A stretch of DNA of 54,734 bases from an uncultured Bacilli bacterium (lineage in GTDB: Bacteria; Bacillota_I; Bacilli_A; RF39; UBA660): contig CANRJE010000001.1 in the NCBI GenBank assembly GCA_947630865.1, positions 1 through 54,734 on the forward strand. Reading direction: 5' to 3'. The notes under the pieces were generated by a model, which saw only the letters and a list, made by a program, of their open reading frames with translations, made no database searches and was not told the DNA's origin. The stretch's first letter is position 1. Each line of letters starts with the position of its first letter. Position numbers and translations under genes: made by a program. Of the stretch, positions 32,892 through 42,073 are shown one piece after another.

Positions 32892-34442
32892 TTATTTTTC
32901 TTTAACATAACTAAGAAGTGTTCCTGTTAAAAATCCTAAGAAAAGTGTTACAATCCACTCATCAAAGACATTTCCCGTTAATGGACCTATTAAATAAACT
33001 AACAATATACAAAATACTAAAGTCATGTTCATATAATTAAATTGTTTTTTCTTTTTAAACATTAAATATAAAGCATAAAAAGTAATTCCTAAATATGGCA
33101 TAATAAGTAAAATTATTCCAATTATTCCAATCGTATACATATGAACTAAAATATCATTTTCCATATATATATGAGCATTTCTTGGTCTTGTAAAGGAAAA
33201 GCCAAATAAGTAATCTAATTTATTATTATTTAGTTCAGACACTCTATGCATTAAAAGAGTCTTTAATTCTCGATGATCAGCCCTATCTTTATATCTAATA
33301 TCAAAAGCCGAAAACCAAAAATCAGGGTCTAATTCATAATTATAATATTCAATTATATATTTCTCGTCCATTCCATATATTTCATAATAATCTCTTATAA
33401 ATTCTGTCTTGATTTTTTTTATCTCTTCTTCTTTATTAGATTTTTCTAATTCCTTTATTTTTTCTTTTGTTTCAATTAATTTTAAATCTGCACCTGTTTC
33501 TTTAATTCTTTTCAAGATAATTGCTTCCATTTCATCAGCATAGGTTCTATTAGCAACTGGTAAATAAGGATAAATACTAATTGTTAACATCATAAAAATA
33601 AGTGGAAACAAAACATTTTTTTCAAATCTAATTTTTTCTTTATTTTTAAGTTTAAAAAAGTAATAAAGAACAATTGAAGCAACTAAAACTGCAATCATTC
33701 CTAAAGATGCAATACGAGTTCCTATCATTAGCATTGAAAACATTGTTAAAAATAAAACTATGATGTTTGATACTTTAAATTTATCTTTTAAGACAATATA
33801 CATAAGATACGGAAATAGCATTGTCATTAAAGCACTAATCTGATTTCCCATATGAAATATTCCCTTACTAGCAATATATTCATACCCTACACTATCATAA
33901 ATTCCTGGCTTAAACCAATCAAAAAACGTTGCTTTAATTATTTTATTTCCATCTGCATAAGAAGTTAAAGATATTCCTAAAAAATTAGTTACAATAATTA
34001 CAATAGAAAAAATAAAATATATTGCTAAAACAATTTTTCTAATTTCTTTATAAGTAATTTTTTTTTCATAACTAACAAAAACAAGTAACAAAGGACAAAG
34101 CATTCTAATAATATAAAAAATTTCTTTCACAAATGAAAAACTTTGATAATTAGGAATTGTATCTAAAAAATTAAGAGAATTATAAATATGTAAAACTGTA
34201 TATAAAAAATAAATTATTCCTAACAAGGCCACATATTTAAATTTAATTTTTTTTCTTAATATTAAATATGATGTTATAACTAAATAAATTATAAAAATCA
34301 TTCTGATAATCGTAGATGGAGAAAACTTAAATATACTTATGATTTTATCAGTATAAAGATAATATATATCAAATATTGGTTGAAGAATCATAAAAATGAT
34401 TAAAATAATTCGACTTTTTTCTATAACTTTTTCTAAATTCAT
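32892..34442 (-). CDS. O-antigen/capsule polymerase-like membrane protein (Wzy)
   Basis: A 516-residue protein with about ten to twelve membrane helices and one large charged extracellular loop (about residues 300-405, rich in K, E and D with YEIYGMDEKY). This is the usual layout of O-antigen ligase/polymerase proteins. It would polymerise lipid-linked repeat units outside the membrane. The start at 34442 is chosen because GTGATAG precedes it; the ATG at 34454 lies inside the end of the preceding gene. As with all Wzy proteins, sequence alone gives no donor specificity. Confidence 0.75.
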   Translation of the reverse strand: MNLEKVIEKSRIILIIFMILQPIFDIYYLYTDKIISIFKFSPSTIIRMIFIIYLVITSYLILRKKIKFKYVALLGIIYFLYTVLHIYNSLNFLDTIPNYQSFSFVKEIFYIIRMLCPLLLVFVSYEKKITYKEIRKIVLAIYFIFSIVIIVTNFLGISLTSYADGNKIIKATFFDWFKPGIYDSVGYEYIASKGIFHMGNQISALMTMLFPYLMYIVLKDKFKVSNIIVLFLTMFSMLMIGTRIASLGMIAVLVASIVLYYFFKLKNKEKIRFEKNVLFPLIFMMLTISIYPYLPVANRTYADEMEAIILKRIKETGADLKLIETKEKIKELEKSNKEEEIKKIKTEFIRDYYEIYGMDEKYIIEYYNYELDPDFWFSAFDIRYKDRADHRELKTLLMHRVSELNNNKLDYLFGFSFTRPRNAHIYMENDILVHMYTIGIIGIILLIMPYLGITFYALYLMFKKKKQFNYMNMTLVFCILLVYLIGPLTGNVFDEWIVTLFLGFLTGTLLSYVKEK

Positions 34443-34446
34443 ACTA

Positions 34447-35601
34447 TCACGCATCCAATAATTTTTCTATTTTTTTAATAATTGCATTAATATCATACTT
34501 GTAATTTTTTAAATTTTTTTGATATTTTTCTAACTGTTTCTTATTATTAATAACACTTAGAATACCATTATACAACCCTTCTTCACTATTTTCAACAACA
34601 ATGCCATATTTATCTTTAAGAGTTTCTTCTATACTTAATACTTTCGTTGCTAAAATAGGAATTTTTAAAGTTAAAGTTTCTAAGACAACAATACTATATG
34701 CCTCATATCTTGATGGTAATATAAATAAATCAGCAGCAGCTATATAAGGATATGGATTGACTTTTTTTCCTAAAAGTTTTACTTTATCCTCTAAATTATA
34801 TAATGAAACTAAACTTTTAATTTTATCATAATCAACTCCATCTCCAATTAAGTAAAAACAAACATCGTTTAATTTTTTTTCCAAATCTATTTTATGCAAT
34901 ACTTCAACTAATCTATCATATCCTTTTTGATAATGCATTCTACCAACTGATACAATATTAAGTTTAGAATTAGAGTATTTAACTTTTTCTAAAGTACTAC
35001 CTTTAATTATTTTTTCAGAATCAATTAAATTATAAACAACATCTAAAGATTTAGCTTTATAATATTTAGAAAATTCATTAATAACATCATTGCTAACTCC
35101 TATTATTTTATCAAATTTAAAATATATTTCTTGAAATAATTTTTTATATTTTTTAACAGGGTCAGAGATTCCATAATCTGTATGCAACCAATGATATTTT
35201 ACTAAACTATCTCCATATCCTGTAAAAGCAGCTGTAAAACCATCTTTAAAAGCAATTTCAACATCATACTTTTTAGTTAAACACTTTTTTCTTTCTTTTA
35301 TAATTCTTTTGCCAATTAATTTTGTTTTTAAAAGAAAAACTAATCTTATTTTTTTTAATATTAAATTTATATTTTTACTTTTAATTACATCTTTAATTGT
35401 ATAATCAACAGCTCTAAAAAAAGGAGTTCCATATATAATATTAATACGTTTATCTAATTCATTTAAATAATCTCCATTATTATCAAGTATCATAATATCT
35501 ATTTCGTATTTATCTAAATTAATAAAGTTCAAAATATCTTGAAGAACAACTGATACTCCACCCATTTTTCTTTCATCAATAACAAATAATACTTTTTTCA
35601 C
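34447..35601 (-). CDS. Family 4 glycosyltransferase
   Basis: A 384-residue GT-B glycosyltransferase. The N-terminal domain begins KKVLFVIDERKMGGVSVVLQDIL. The C-terminal nucleotide-sugar domain has VSVGRMHYQKGYDRL, LIGDG and the E-x7-E motif in PSRYEAYSIVVLETL. The start is GTG at 35601, overlapping the preceding gene's TGA by four bases, with AGGAGG upstream. Confidence 0.9.
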   Translation of the reverse strand: MKKVLFVIDERKMGGVSVVLQDILNFINLDKYEIDIMILDNNGDYLNELDKRINIIYGTPFFRAVDYTIKDVIKSKNINLILKKIRLVFLLKTKLIGKRIIKERKKCLTKKYDVEIAFKDGFTAAFTGYGDSLVKYHWLHTDYGISDPVKKYKKLFQEIYFKFDKIIGVSNDVINEFSKYYKAKSLDVVYNLIDSEKIIKGSTLEKVKYSNSKLNIVSVGRMHYQKGYDRLVEVLHKIDLEKKLNDVCFYLIGDGVDYDKIKSLVSLYNLEDKVKLLGKKVNPYPYIAAADLFILPSRYEAYSIVVLETLTLKIPILATKVLSIEETLKDKYGIVVENSEEGLYNGILSVINNKKQLEKYQKNLKNYKYDINAIIKKIEKLLDA

Positions 35602-36563
35602 TTATAACCTCCTATTATAGTTAAAATTTTTATATAAAATTTATTAAAAGTTAATAAATAAATTCCTTTTAATGATTTATAAAAATACTTATTTTTTCTA
35701 TAATTAGGAAAATTCTTTTTAACATTATAAGTTGCTTCATTATATGCCTTATTAATCATTTCTAAATCATTATAATTAAGTGCACTTTTCATAAATGTTG
35801 CATATAAATAACGAACATAAGCATACTCTAATTCTAAAGAATATTTATCATATAAATTGTTTTTTTTATAAAAATCTAAAACACCATTAAAATTTGTAAT
35901 ATAATTAAATAATCTTTCATCAAAAGTTCTAGTTATAGCTCCTTCTCTTTGTAAATAATTATATAAAGGCTCTTTAACTACACCAATACTTTTTATATAA
36001 GGAAAAAGTCGATATAAAAATTCAACATCTTCAAACCATACTCCTTCTTTAAATAAAATTTTACTTTCTTTTAATAATTGATGATTAAAAATCTTATTCC
36101 AAGCAGCAGGATATATATTAATCATTGCTTTTTTTAATTCTTCTTCTTTTTCGATATCTTTTAAAATGTTAGATGATGCTAAAACCTTTTTATCAGGATA
36201 AATATAAGTTAAATCAGAAACAACAACAGAAAAATTTTTTTCTAAAGCCTTTTTATACATCTTTTCATACATATCTAATTCAACATAATCATCACTATCA
36301 ACAAATGCTATATATTCTCCTCTTGCTTTTTTTAAACCAGTATTTCTAGCACTTGACAATCCGCCATTTTCTTTTTTATAGGCTTTAATATTTTTATACT
36401 TCTTTTTGTATTCATCAATTATCTCTTGACTATTATCTAAAGAACCATCATTAACAATAATTATTTCAATTTCTTTTAAAGTCTGATTAACTAAACTATC
36501 TAAGCATTTTCTTAAATATGGATAAACATTATAAACTGGTACAATAATACTAACTTTAATCAT
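35598..36563 (-). CDS. Family 2 glycosyltransferase
   Basis: A 321-residue GT-A enzyme: VSIIVPVYNVYPYLRKCLDSL, IIIVNDGSLDNS, SARNTGLKKARGEYIAFVDSDD with the metal-binding DSDD, then a helical C-terminus. A close relative of the next upstream gene; the two probably arose by duplication. It overlaps that gene by eight bases. Confidence 0.92.
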   Translation of the reverse strand: MIKVSIIVPVYNVYPYLRKCLDSLVNQTLKEIEIIIVNDGSLDNSQEIIDEYKKKYKNIKAYKKENGGLSSARNTGLKKARGEYIAFVDSDDYVELDMYEKMYKKALEKNFSVVVSDLTYIYPDKKVLASSNILKDIEKEEELKKAMINIYPAAWNKIFNHQLLKESKILFKEGVWFEDVEFLYRLFPYIKSIGVVKEPLYNYLQREGAITRTFDERLFNYITNFNGVLDFYKKNNLYDKYSLELEYAYVRYLYATFMKSALNYNDLEMINKAYNEATYNVKKNFPNYRKNKYFYKSLKGIYLLTFNKFYIKILTIIGGYK

Positions 36564-37524
36564 TCTTACCTCTTTTTTTATTTAATATAAAATTCAATAT
36601 TTTAATTTGATTATAATAGAAAAGATTACAAACTATTTTATATTTTATATTTTCTTCTTTATAATATTCATTTTTACGAAACTTAGGAAATTCTTTTTTC
36701 ATAACTTCATGAACACGTTTTATATTTTTCCATCCTTCTTTAAATTTTAAAAATCTTAAATTAGCAGCATGAAGCAAATACTCTATATAGATATATTCTA
36801 ATTCTTCTTTACCTTCATCAAAAACACCATATTCTACAAATTTTTCTTTTAAATAGGAAAGAACATAAAAAATATCTTCAAAACGCTTATCATATTCATT
36901 TTTATTTAAAATAGAACCTTCTCTTTGACGATAATAGTAAAGTGGCTCTTTTAAATAGGCTTGACTATTTGTAAGTAAAGAAAGAAGAGGCATAATAGCA
37001 TTATCTTCATGAATATATCCTTCTAAAAATTCAATTTTATTTTTTACATAAAAATCTTTTTTAATTAATTTTCCCCAAGCAGATGGCATAGAGGTTGCCA
37101 TACTTTTTATTTTATCAGAATGAAAATGACTAATCATAGGAATTTCTTCGTAATTATTAGCATCATACCATTTAAAATAATCTGCAAATACTATATCATA
37201 ATTATTTTCTAAAGCCTTGTTATACATTTTTTCTAAGGCTCTAGTTTCCAAAAAATCATCACTGTCGACGAAAAAAAGATATTCTCCTTTTGCATATTTA
37301 ATGGCTACATTTCTAGCATTAGCAAGACCCCCATTTTTTTTATAAACTATTTTTATTCTGTTATCATCATAATGTTCTTCAATTAATTTGATTGAATCAT
37401 CTTTCGTTCCATCGTTTACAACAATAATTTCAAAATCTTTAAATGTTTGATTTACTATACTATCAATACATTCTATTATATAATCTCTCACATTATAAAC
37501 TGGTACAATTACGCTTATTTTCAT
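36556..37524 (-). CDS. Family 2 glycosyltransferase
   Basis: A 322-residue GT-A enzyme: ISVIVPVYNVRDYIIECIDSI, IVVNDGTKDDS, NARNVAIKYAKGEYLFFVDSDD, EGYIHEDNAIMPLL. The same architecture as the neighbouring GT2, with only moderate identity by eye, so a different acceptor or donor is expected. AGGAGG precedes the ATG. Confidence 0.92.
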   Translation of the reverse strand: MKISVIVPVYNVRDYIIECIDSIVNQTFKDFEIIVVNDGTKDDSIKLIEEHYDDNRIKIVYKKNGGLANARNVAIKYAKGEYLFFVDSDDFLETRALEKMYNKALENNYDIVFADYFKWYDANNYEEIPMISHFHSDKIKSMATSMPSAWGKLIKKDFYVKNKIEFLEGYIHEDNAIMPLLSLLTNSQAYLKEPLYYYRQREGSILNKNEYDKRFEDIFYVLSYLKEKFVEYGVFDEGKEELEYIYIEYLLHAANLRFLKFKEGWKNIKRVHEVMKKEFPKFRKNEYYKEENIKYKIVCNLFYYNQIKILNFILNKKRGKND

Positions 37525-38598
37525 TTATCCTCCTATTATTTTATCAAGTTTTTTTAAGACATCTTTATCATATTTAACTGGATTAAATTTCTTAGTAATT
37601 TTATAACCATTATCCAAAAATTTTTTAACTCCTAAATAATACGCTTCCTCATCAAATTCTGTTACAATACCAAAACCATCTATTTCTAATAAAGCATCCG
37701 ACACATTTGTTGTAATTATAGGTTTTTTTAGAATCTTAGCTTCTAAATAGACAACAGGATTTCCCTCTCTAAACGATGATAACAATACTGCATCTGCTAA
37801 TTTATAAAATGGAAAAACATTACTTTGTTTACCAAAAAATTTAACATGACTAGAAATATTTAATTCCTTTACTAAATCTAAATACATTTGATGATCAGGT
37901 CCATCTCCAACTAGCCACAATTCAAAATCATAACCCTCTTTTAATAATCTATCAATAACTCTAATCATCATTGTAAGTCTTTTAGCACCTTCTTCGTGCC
38001 GTCCTACATTAAGTAATGTTAATTTTTGTTTTTTTACATTAATTTCTTTTTTTAATAAATCATTAATCATTTCATAGTCAATTAAATTATTCATGACAAA
38101 AAGTTCTTGTTTACTATTCTTATAGGCTTTTAAATAATCTTCTTTTATTTTATTAGCAACAAATATAACTTTTTTATATTTCTTAGCATTTATATATTTA
38201 ATAAAATCAATCATTTCTTCTTTTTCTTTAGCATATTCATTATGAATCCAAATTGCATTGTTTTTAGAAAAACGTTTGGCTAAAACATTACAACTTTTAA
38301 CAACAGTTGAAAAACAAGCAGCAAAATAAAACCTATGGTAATATTTAATTGTAAAATAAAGTAAACGAAAAGCATTATGCATTTTTCTTATGAAAATATT
38401 TTTAGAAATAGACATATTAAAATTTAAAATCGTTACATATTCAGGAACTTCATCTAAATAAATTCCTATTTTTCTATTTAACATTAAATAAATATCATAT
38501 TTTTCTTTGTCCAATTTCTTTATAAAATTTAAAATTGCTCTTTCTGTTCCACCTATATCTAAAGTACTAGCTAAAAAAATAATTTTTTTCTTTTCCAT
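37525..38598 (-). CDS. Family 4 glycosyltransferase
   Basis: A 357-residue GT-B enzyme: IIFLASTLDIGGTERAILNF at the N-terminus, LLNVGRHEEGAKRL, WLVGDGPDHQMY and the E-x7-E segment in SSFREGNPVVYLEAK. It begins just before the stop context of the upstream flippase gene and is followed immediately by the GT2 gene, inside the polysaccharide operon. Confidence 0.9.
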   Translation of the reverse strand: MEKKKIIFLASTLDIGGTERAILNFIKKLDKEKYDIYLMLNRKIGIYLDEVPEYVTILNFNMSISKNIFIRKMHNAFRLLYFTIKYYHRFYFAACFSTVVKSCNVLAKRFSKNNAIWIHNEYAKEKEEMIDFIKYINAKKYKKVIFVANKIKEDYLKAYKNSKQELFVMNNLIDYEMINDLLKKEINVKKQKLTLLNVGRHEEGAKRLTMMIRVIDRLLKEGYDFELWLVGDGPDHQMYLDLVKELNISSHVKFFGKQSNVFPFYKLADAVLLSSFREGNPVVYLEAKILKKPIITTNVSDALLEIDGFGIVTEFDEEAYYLGVKKFLDNGYKITKKFNPVKYDKDVLKKLDKIIGG

Positions 38599-38599
38599 T

Positions 38600-40144
38600 T
38601 CAGCATCTCCTTAATTTTGAATTTATAAAATATTTAAAACGATTTTTTAAATTATTAAATTCTAAAGTTCTAAAGGTAAATAAAATAAATATAAATGATG
38701 TCATCAAGACTAAAACTATACCTTTTAGTATAAACATAAATATATTAGTAACAATAATTTCTTTTGTTGTATAATAACAAGCAACAAAAGCAATAGCAAC
38801 GATAGCTAAATATTTAAAATATTTAAGAAAATATTCAGATATTTTTTTTTCTTTAAATACATGTTTATAAACTATATAAGGATCAATCCAAGTTGTTGTT
38901 GAAAGACGAGCAACAATAGTACCTATAAAAATACCTGCTAAGCCTATCCATTTGGCTAAAACAATAGAAACAACAATGTTAACAACTGAAGAGACAATAG
39001 GAGCATATCTAAAATATCTAAAATTACCAGATGCATTTCTAAATGAAAAACCAGCAAATTGAATACCATTTATATATAAATGAAAAACAATTGTAAAAAC
39101 TACAAAATTTGGAAGTAAATAATTATTTCCTAACCACAATTTTACAAAATCATTAAAAAGCATAAATGTTGATATACAAACAATACAATATATAAGTTCT
39201 GTAAAATAAAATAATTCGTTAAAAACTAACTTTGTTTTTAAATTCTCTCCCTTAGCAATTAAATTACCTATACTAGATGTAAAAGAATTAAATAATTGAT
39301 TTAATAATTGAATTATAGCATTAAGTAATAATTGATAATTAGAATAAAGTCCTAAAGTAACTAACCCCAACATTTTAGAAATTATAATACTATCAGTTCC
39401 ATTTAAAATAACTGAACCAAACTTATATATAAATAAAGCTTTAACGTTAGTAAATATACCTTTTTTTTCTTTTAAAGTAATTGTTTCCTTACCTAATTTT
39501 TTAACAAATGGATACATTTTTTCAGCCTTTTTAGCCAAATAGAAATTTGTTAAAAAAGTAGTTGCTACTTGAATTCCTAAATAAAGTAAATAGTTTTTAG
39601 TAAAATATAAAATAACTAATTGTACAATAACTTGAATTACTTTAAAAATATGTGTATACACTATTATAATATAATTTTTTTGATCAGCTGAAATAATTGA
39701 AGTTTTATAAGAAAAGAAATAAGAAATTGCTGTATCAGCTAAAAAAAACAAATAGATTACATAAATACTTTCTTTTAAATTTGGAGCATCGGTTATAATC
39801 ATATTTAAAAATGGAATTAATAATATTCCCACTATTAAAATAATTAAGCCAATAGTTGTATACGTTTTTTTATAAAAATTAACTAATTTTTTTAATTTGT
39901 CTTGGTTATTATCAGCAATTGGTTTATACATACTAAAAACAATAGCATTGCCAATTCCAAGTTCTGCAAATGATAAAATTGTTAAAATATTTGTAAAAAG
40001 ACTATTTAGTCCTAAATATTCAGAACTTAAAATATGAATAAAAACCGTTCTTGAAACAAAACCTAAAACAAGTGTTAAAGTATGGAAAAGAATTCCTACC
40101 CAAGCATTACGAAGAACATTTTCACTACGAGCTTTATCATTCAT
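38600..40144 (-). CDS. Lipid-linked oligosaccharide flippase (Wzx family)
   Basis: A 514-residue membrane protein with about 12-14 helices, of the polysaccharide-biosynthesis MATE-like superfamily. The N-terminal RTVFIHILSSEYLGLNSLFTNIL and ELGIGNAIVFSMY are typical of Gram-positive Wzx proteins. It would move undecaprenyl-linked repeat units across the membrane, to be joined by the Wzy protein encoded downstream. GGGAG precedes the ATG. Confidence 0.88.
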   Translation of the reverse strand: MNDKARSENVLRNAWVGILFHTLTLVLGFVSRTVFIHILSSEYLGLNSLFTNILTILSFAELGIGNAIVFSMYKPIADNNQDKLKKLVNFYKKTYTTIGLIILIVGILLIPFLNMIITDAPNLKESIYVIYLFFLADTAISYFFSYKTSIISADQKNYIIIVYTHIFKVIQVIVQLVILYFTKNYLLYLGIQVATTFLTNFYLAKKAEKMYPFVKKLGKETITLKEKKGIFTNVKALFIYKFGSVILNGTDSIIISKMLGLVTLGLYSNYQLLLNAIIQLLNQLFNSFTSSIGNLIAKGENLKTKLVFNELFYFTELIYCIVCISTFMLFNDFVKLWLGNNYLLPNFVVFTIVFHLYINGIQFAGFSFRNASGNFRYFRYAPIVSSVVNIVVSIVLAKWIGLAGIFIGTIVARLSTTTWIDPYIVYKHVFKEKKISEYFLKYFKYLAIVAIAFVACYYTTKEIIVTNIFMFILKGIVLVLMTSFIFILFTFRTLEFNNLKNRFKYFINSKLRRC

Positions 40145-40146
40145 TT

Positions 40147-40965
40147 TTATTCTCCCTTATTAAAATCAACTTTTATTATACTATGATTAACTCTTTTAGA
40201 AACTGGAGGTAATTTCATATAATCTCCATAGATATTTTTTAAAAACTCTTCTGGTTTATTAATAATGTTAAATTTTTCTTTTTCAAATTCTCCTCTTGAA
40301 ACTGGTAAAAAAATATTTTCATTCATATATTCAGTTCTAACAGGATAAACAGTAAAATAACAAACCCTATGACTAGTATCTTTTTTATAATCTTTCATTA
40401 AAAGTTTTTTTTCTATTTTATATAACAATTTAACTGGTAAAATTCTAAATAATGTTACAAAAGCTTTATGCTGACAATTTTTTAATTTACCTGTTTTTCT
40501 TTTAACATGAATAGTAGATGTAATTATTCTTATAATATTAGCTCGAATAATTATTTTTTTATATCCCCCATCTTTAGCTTTATCAAAAGGAAAAACATCA
40601 ATAAATATTTCACTATTAATATTTAAATCTTTATTATTTTCTTCAAGCATTAAAGTGTTACTTTTTCTGATTTTAGCAAAACTTAACCAATAATTAGGAT
40701 CATTTTCCATACATTGCACATACATAGGACTTTTATTGGTTTGAGGAAATATTTTAATAAATTTCTCATAATCTTCTCTAAACATTCCAATATCTAAATC
40801 ATCGTCCCATGGAATAAAACCTTTATGTCTTATACTTCCTAATAAACTACCATATATTAAAAAATAAGTTATATCATTTTTTTTACAAAATTCATCAATC
40901 TCTTTTAGCATATCTACTTCCACTTGGTGTAGTTTTTTTAAATTAGCATCACTAATATACTTCAT
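40147..40965 (-). CDS. LicD family phosphotransferase
   Basis: A 272-residue LicD/fukutin-type nucleotidyltransferase-fold enzyme: YFLIYGSLLGSIRHKGFIPWDDDLDIGM carries the GS and the catalytic DDDxD acidic motif (given here as key residues around positions 34-60). The family transfers phosphocholine or another phospho-alcohol to surface glycans. It is the first gene of the operon, so the finished polymer probably bears a phospho-substituent. No choline uptake or licABC genes are visible in the window. Confidence 0.88.
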   Translation of the reverse strand: MKYISDANLKKLHQVEVDMLKEIDEFCKKNDITYFLIYGSLLGSIRHKGFIPWDDDLDIGMFREDYEKFIKIFPQTNKSPMYVQCMENDPNYWLSFAKIRKSNTLMLEENNKDLNINSEIFIDVFPFDKAKDGGYKKIIIRANIIRIITSTIHVKRKTGKLKNCQHKAFVTLFRILPVKLLYKIEKKLLMKDYKKDTSHRVCYFTVYPVRTEYMNENIFLPVSRGEFEKEKFNIINKPEEFLKNIYGDYMKLPPVSKRVNHSIIKVDFNKGE

Positions 40966-40998
40966 ATTGCACCTCTTTTTAATTATATCAAATATAAT

Positions 40999-41021
40999 AA
41001 AAAAAAACTACCTAGGTAGTT
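40999..41021 (-). terminator. Rho-independent terminator
   Basis: AACTAC and GTAGTT arms around a CTAG loop (41006-41021), followed by eight to nine T on the minus strand. It ends the gene at 41054. A TATAAT for the polysaccharide operon follows at 40982-40987, but its -35 is poor. Confidence 0.8.
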
Positions 41022-41053
41022 AAAAAGTTTATTATTTTTATTATTAATTTAAA

Positions 41054-41521
41054 TTAACTAACAACAACTCGTCCATTATAATTTAAATTTCCAGTATAAG
41101 TATCACTTATCCAAACTTTTAAGTTAATATCTTTAGTTTCTAAGTTTTTTAGATTATCTATATAAATTACTCCGTCCATATTTAAAGAATGAATAGTTGA
41201 ATTATTAATTTGATATTTAATATAGTTATTGCTAACATTTTCTTCTAACATATCTGAAACAAGAATAATTTTTATATCCATATTTGGACTACCAGTATTT
41301 GATAACTTGAAATTATATCCATCTAATTTATCAATATCTTCATCTTTAACTTTTTCTAAAGAATTAAAAACAATTGGTTCAGATACAACTAAATTCTCTT
41401 TATGATACTCTTCGTAAATGTCTTTATTACGAAAATTAAACCAACAATAAGTAGAACCAACTAAGAACAAGGTTGTCCAAACAATCGATAGAATATGACG
41501 AATCATAATTCTTCTTAACAT
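41054..41521 (-). CDS. Putative secreted or membrane-anchored protein, unknown function
   Basis: A 155-residue protein with a basic start and one hydrophobic segment (about 10-27, ending GSTYCWFNF), then a beta-rich extracellular part with no recognised domain (KLSNTGSPNMDIKIILVSD, KDINLKVWISD). The YCWF and SNTG...D pattern is loosely reminiscent of TasA/camelysin-type proteins, but not enough to assign. AAGGGGGG precedes the ATG. It is monocistronic with a strong terminator. Confidence 0.65.
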   Translation of the reverse strand: MLRRIMIRHILSIVWTTLFLVGSTYCWFNFRNKDIYEEYHKENLVVSEPIVFNSLEKVKDEDIDKLDGYNFKLSNTGSPNMDIKIILVSDMLEENVSNNYIKYQINNSTIHSLNMDGVIYIDNLKNLETKDINLKVWISDTYTGNLNYNGRVVVS

Positions 41522-41563
41522 ATTAACCCCCCTTAATAGTGCTACTATTATACCATAAAATCT

Positions 41564-42073
41564 TTATTTTTGCAAGTCTATCGTAATTTTACCGCGTTCT
41601 TTCATATCTAAACTGCGATATTTAACCCCACAAATATCAAATAATGATTTACTAGCAATAACTGAATCTGTATCTTTATATTTATCAGATAAATAGATGA
41701 CTTCCTTTATTCCTGATTGAATAATTAATTTAGCACATTCATTACATGGAAATAAATCTGTATAAATTTTAGCATTTTCTAAATCCTTTCTGCTACCACG
41801 ATAATTTAAAATAGCATTAAGTTCAGCATGACATACATAAACATATTTTGTTTCAAGAGGTTTACCTTCCCTATCCCAAGGAAAAAATTTATCAGAAAAA
41901 CCATTAGGTGCTCCATTATAACCAATTGAAAGAATACGATTTGTTGAATCAACAATACAAGCTCCTACTTGGGTTGATGGGTCTTTACTTCGATAAGAAG
42001 ATAAAATAGCAACAGCCATAAAATATTCGTCCCAATTTAAATGTTCTTTTCTACTTTTATCAATTATTTTCAT
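41564..42073 (-). CDS. dCMP deaminase family protein (ComEB-like)
   Basis: A zinc deaminase converting dCMP to dUMP for thymidylate synthesis. The motifs are DPSTQVGACIVD, CHAEL (zinc His and catalytic Glu) and PCNECA (two zinc cysteines). At 169 residues it is typical. The start is taken as the second of two consecutive ATG codons (42073), because GAAGGAG is only three bases from the first. It overlaps the mtaB stop. Confidence 0.9.
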   Translation of the reverse strand: MKIIDKSRKEHLNWDEYFMAVAILSSYRSKDPSTQVGACIVDSTNRILSIGYNGAPNGFSDKFFPWDREGKPLETKYVYVCHAELNAILNYRGSRKDLENAKIYTDLFPCNECAKLIIQSGIKEVIYLSDKYKDTDSVIASKSLFDICGVKYRSLDMKERGKITIDLQK

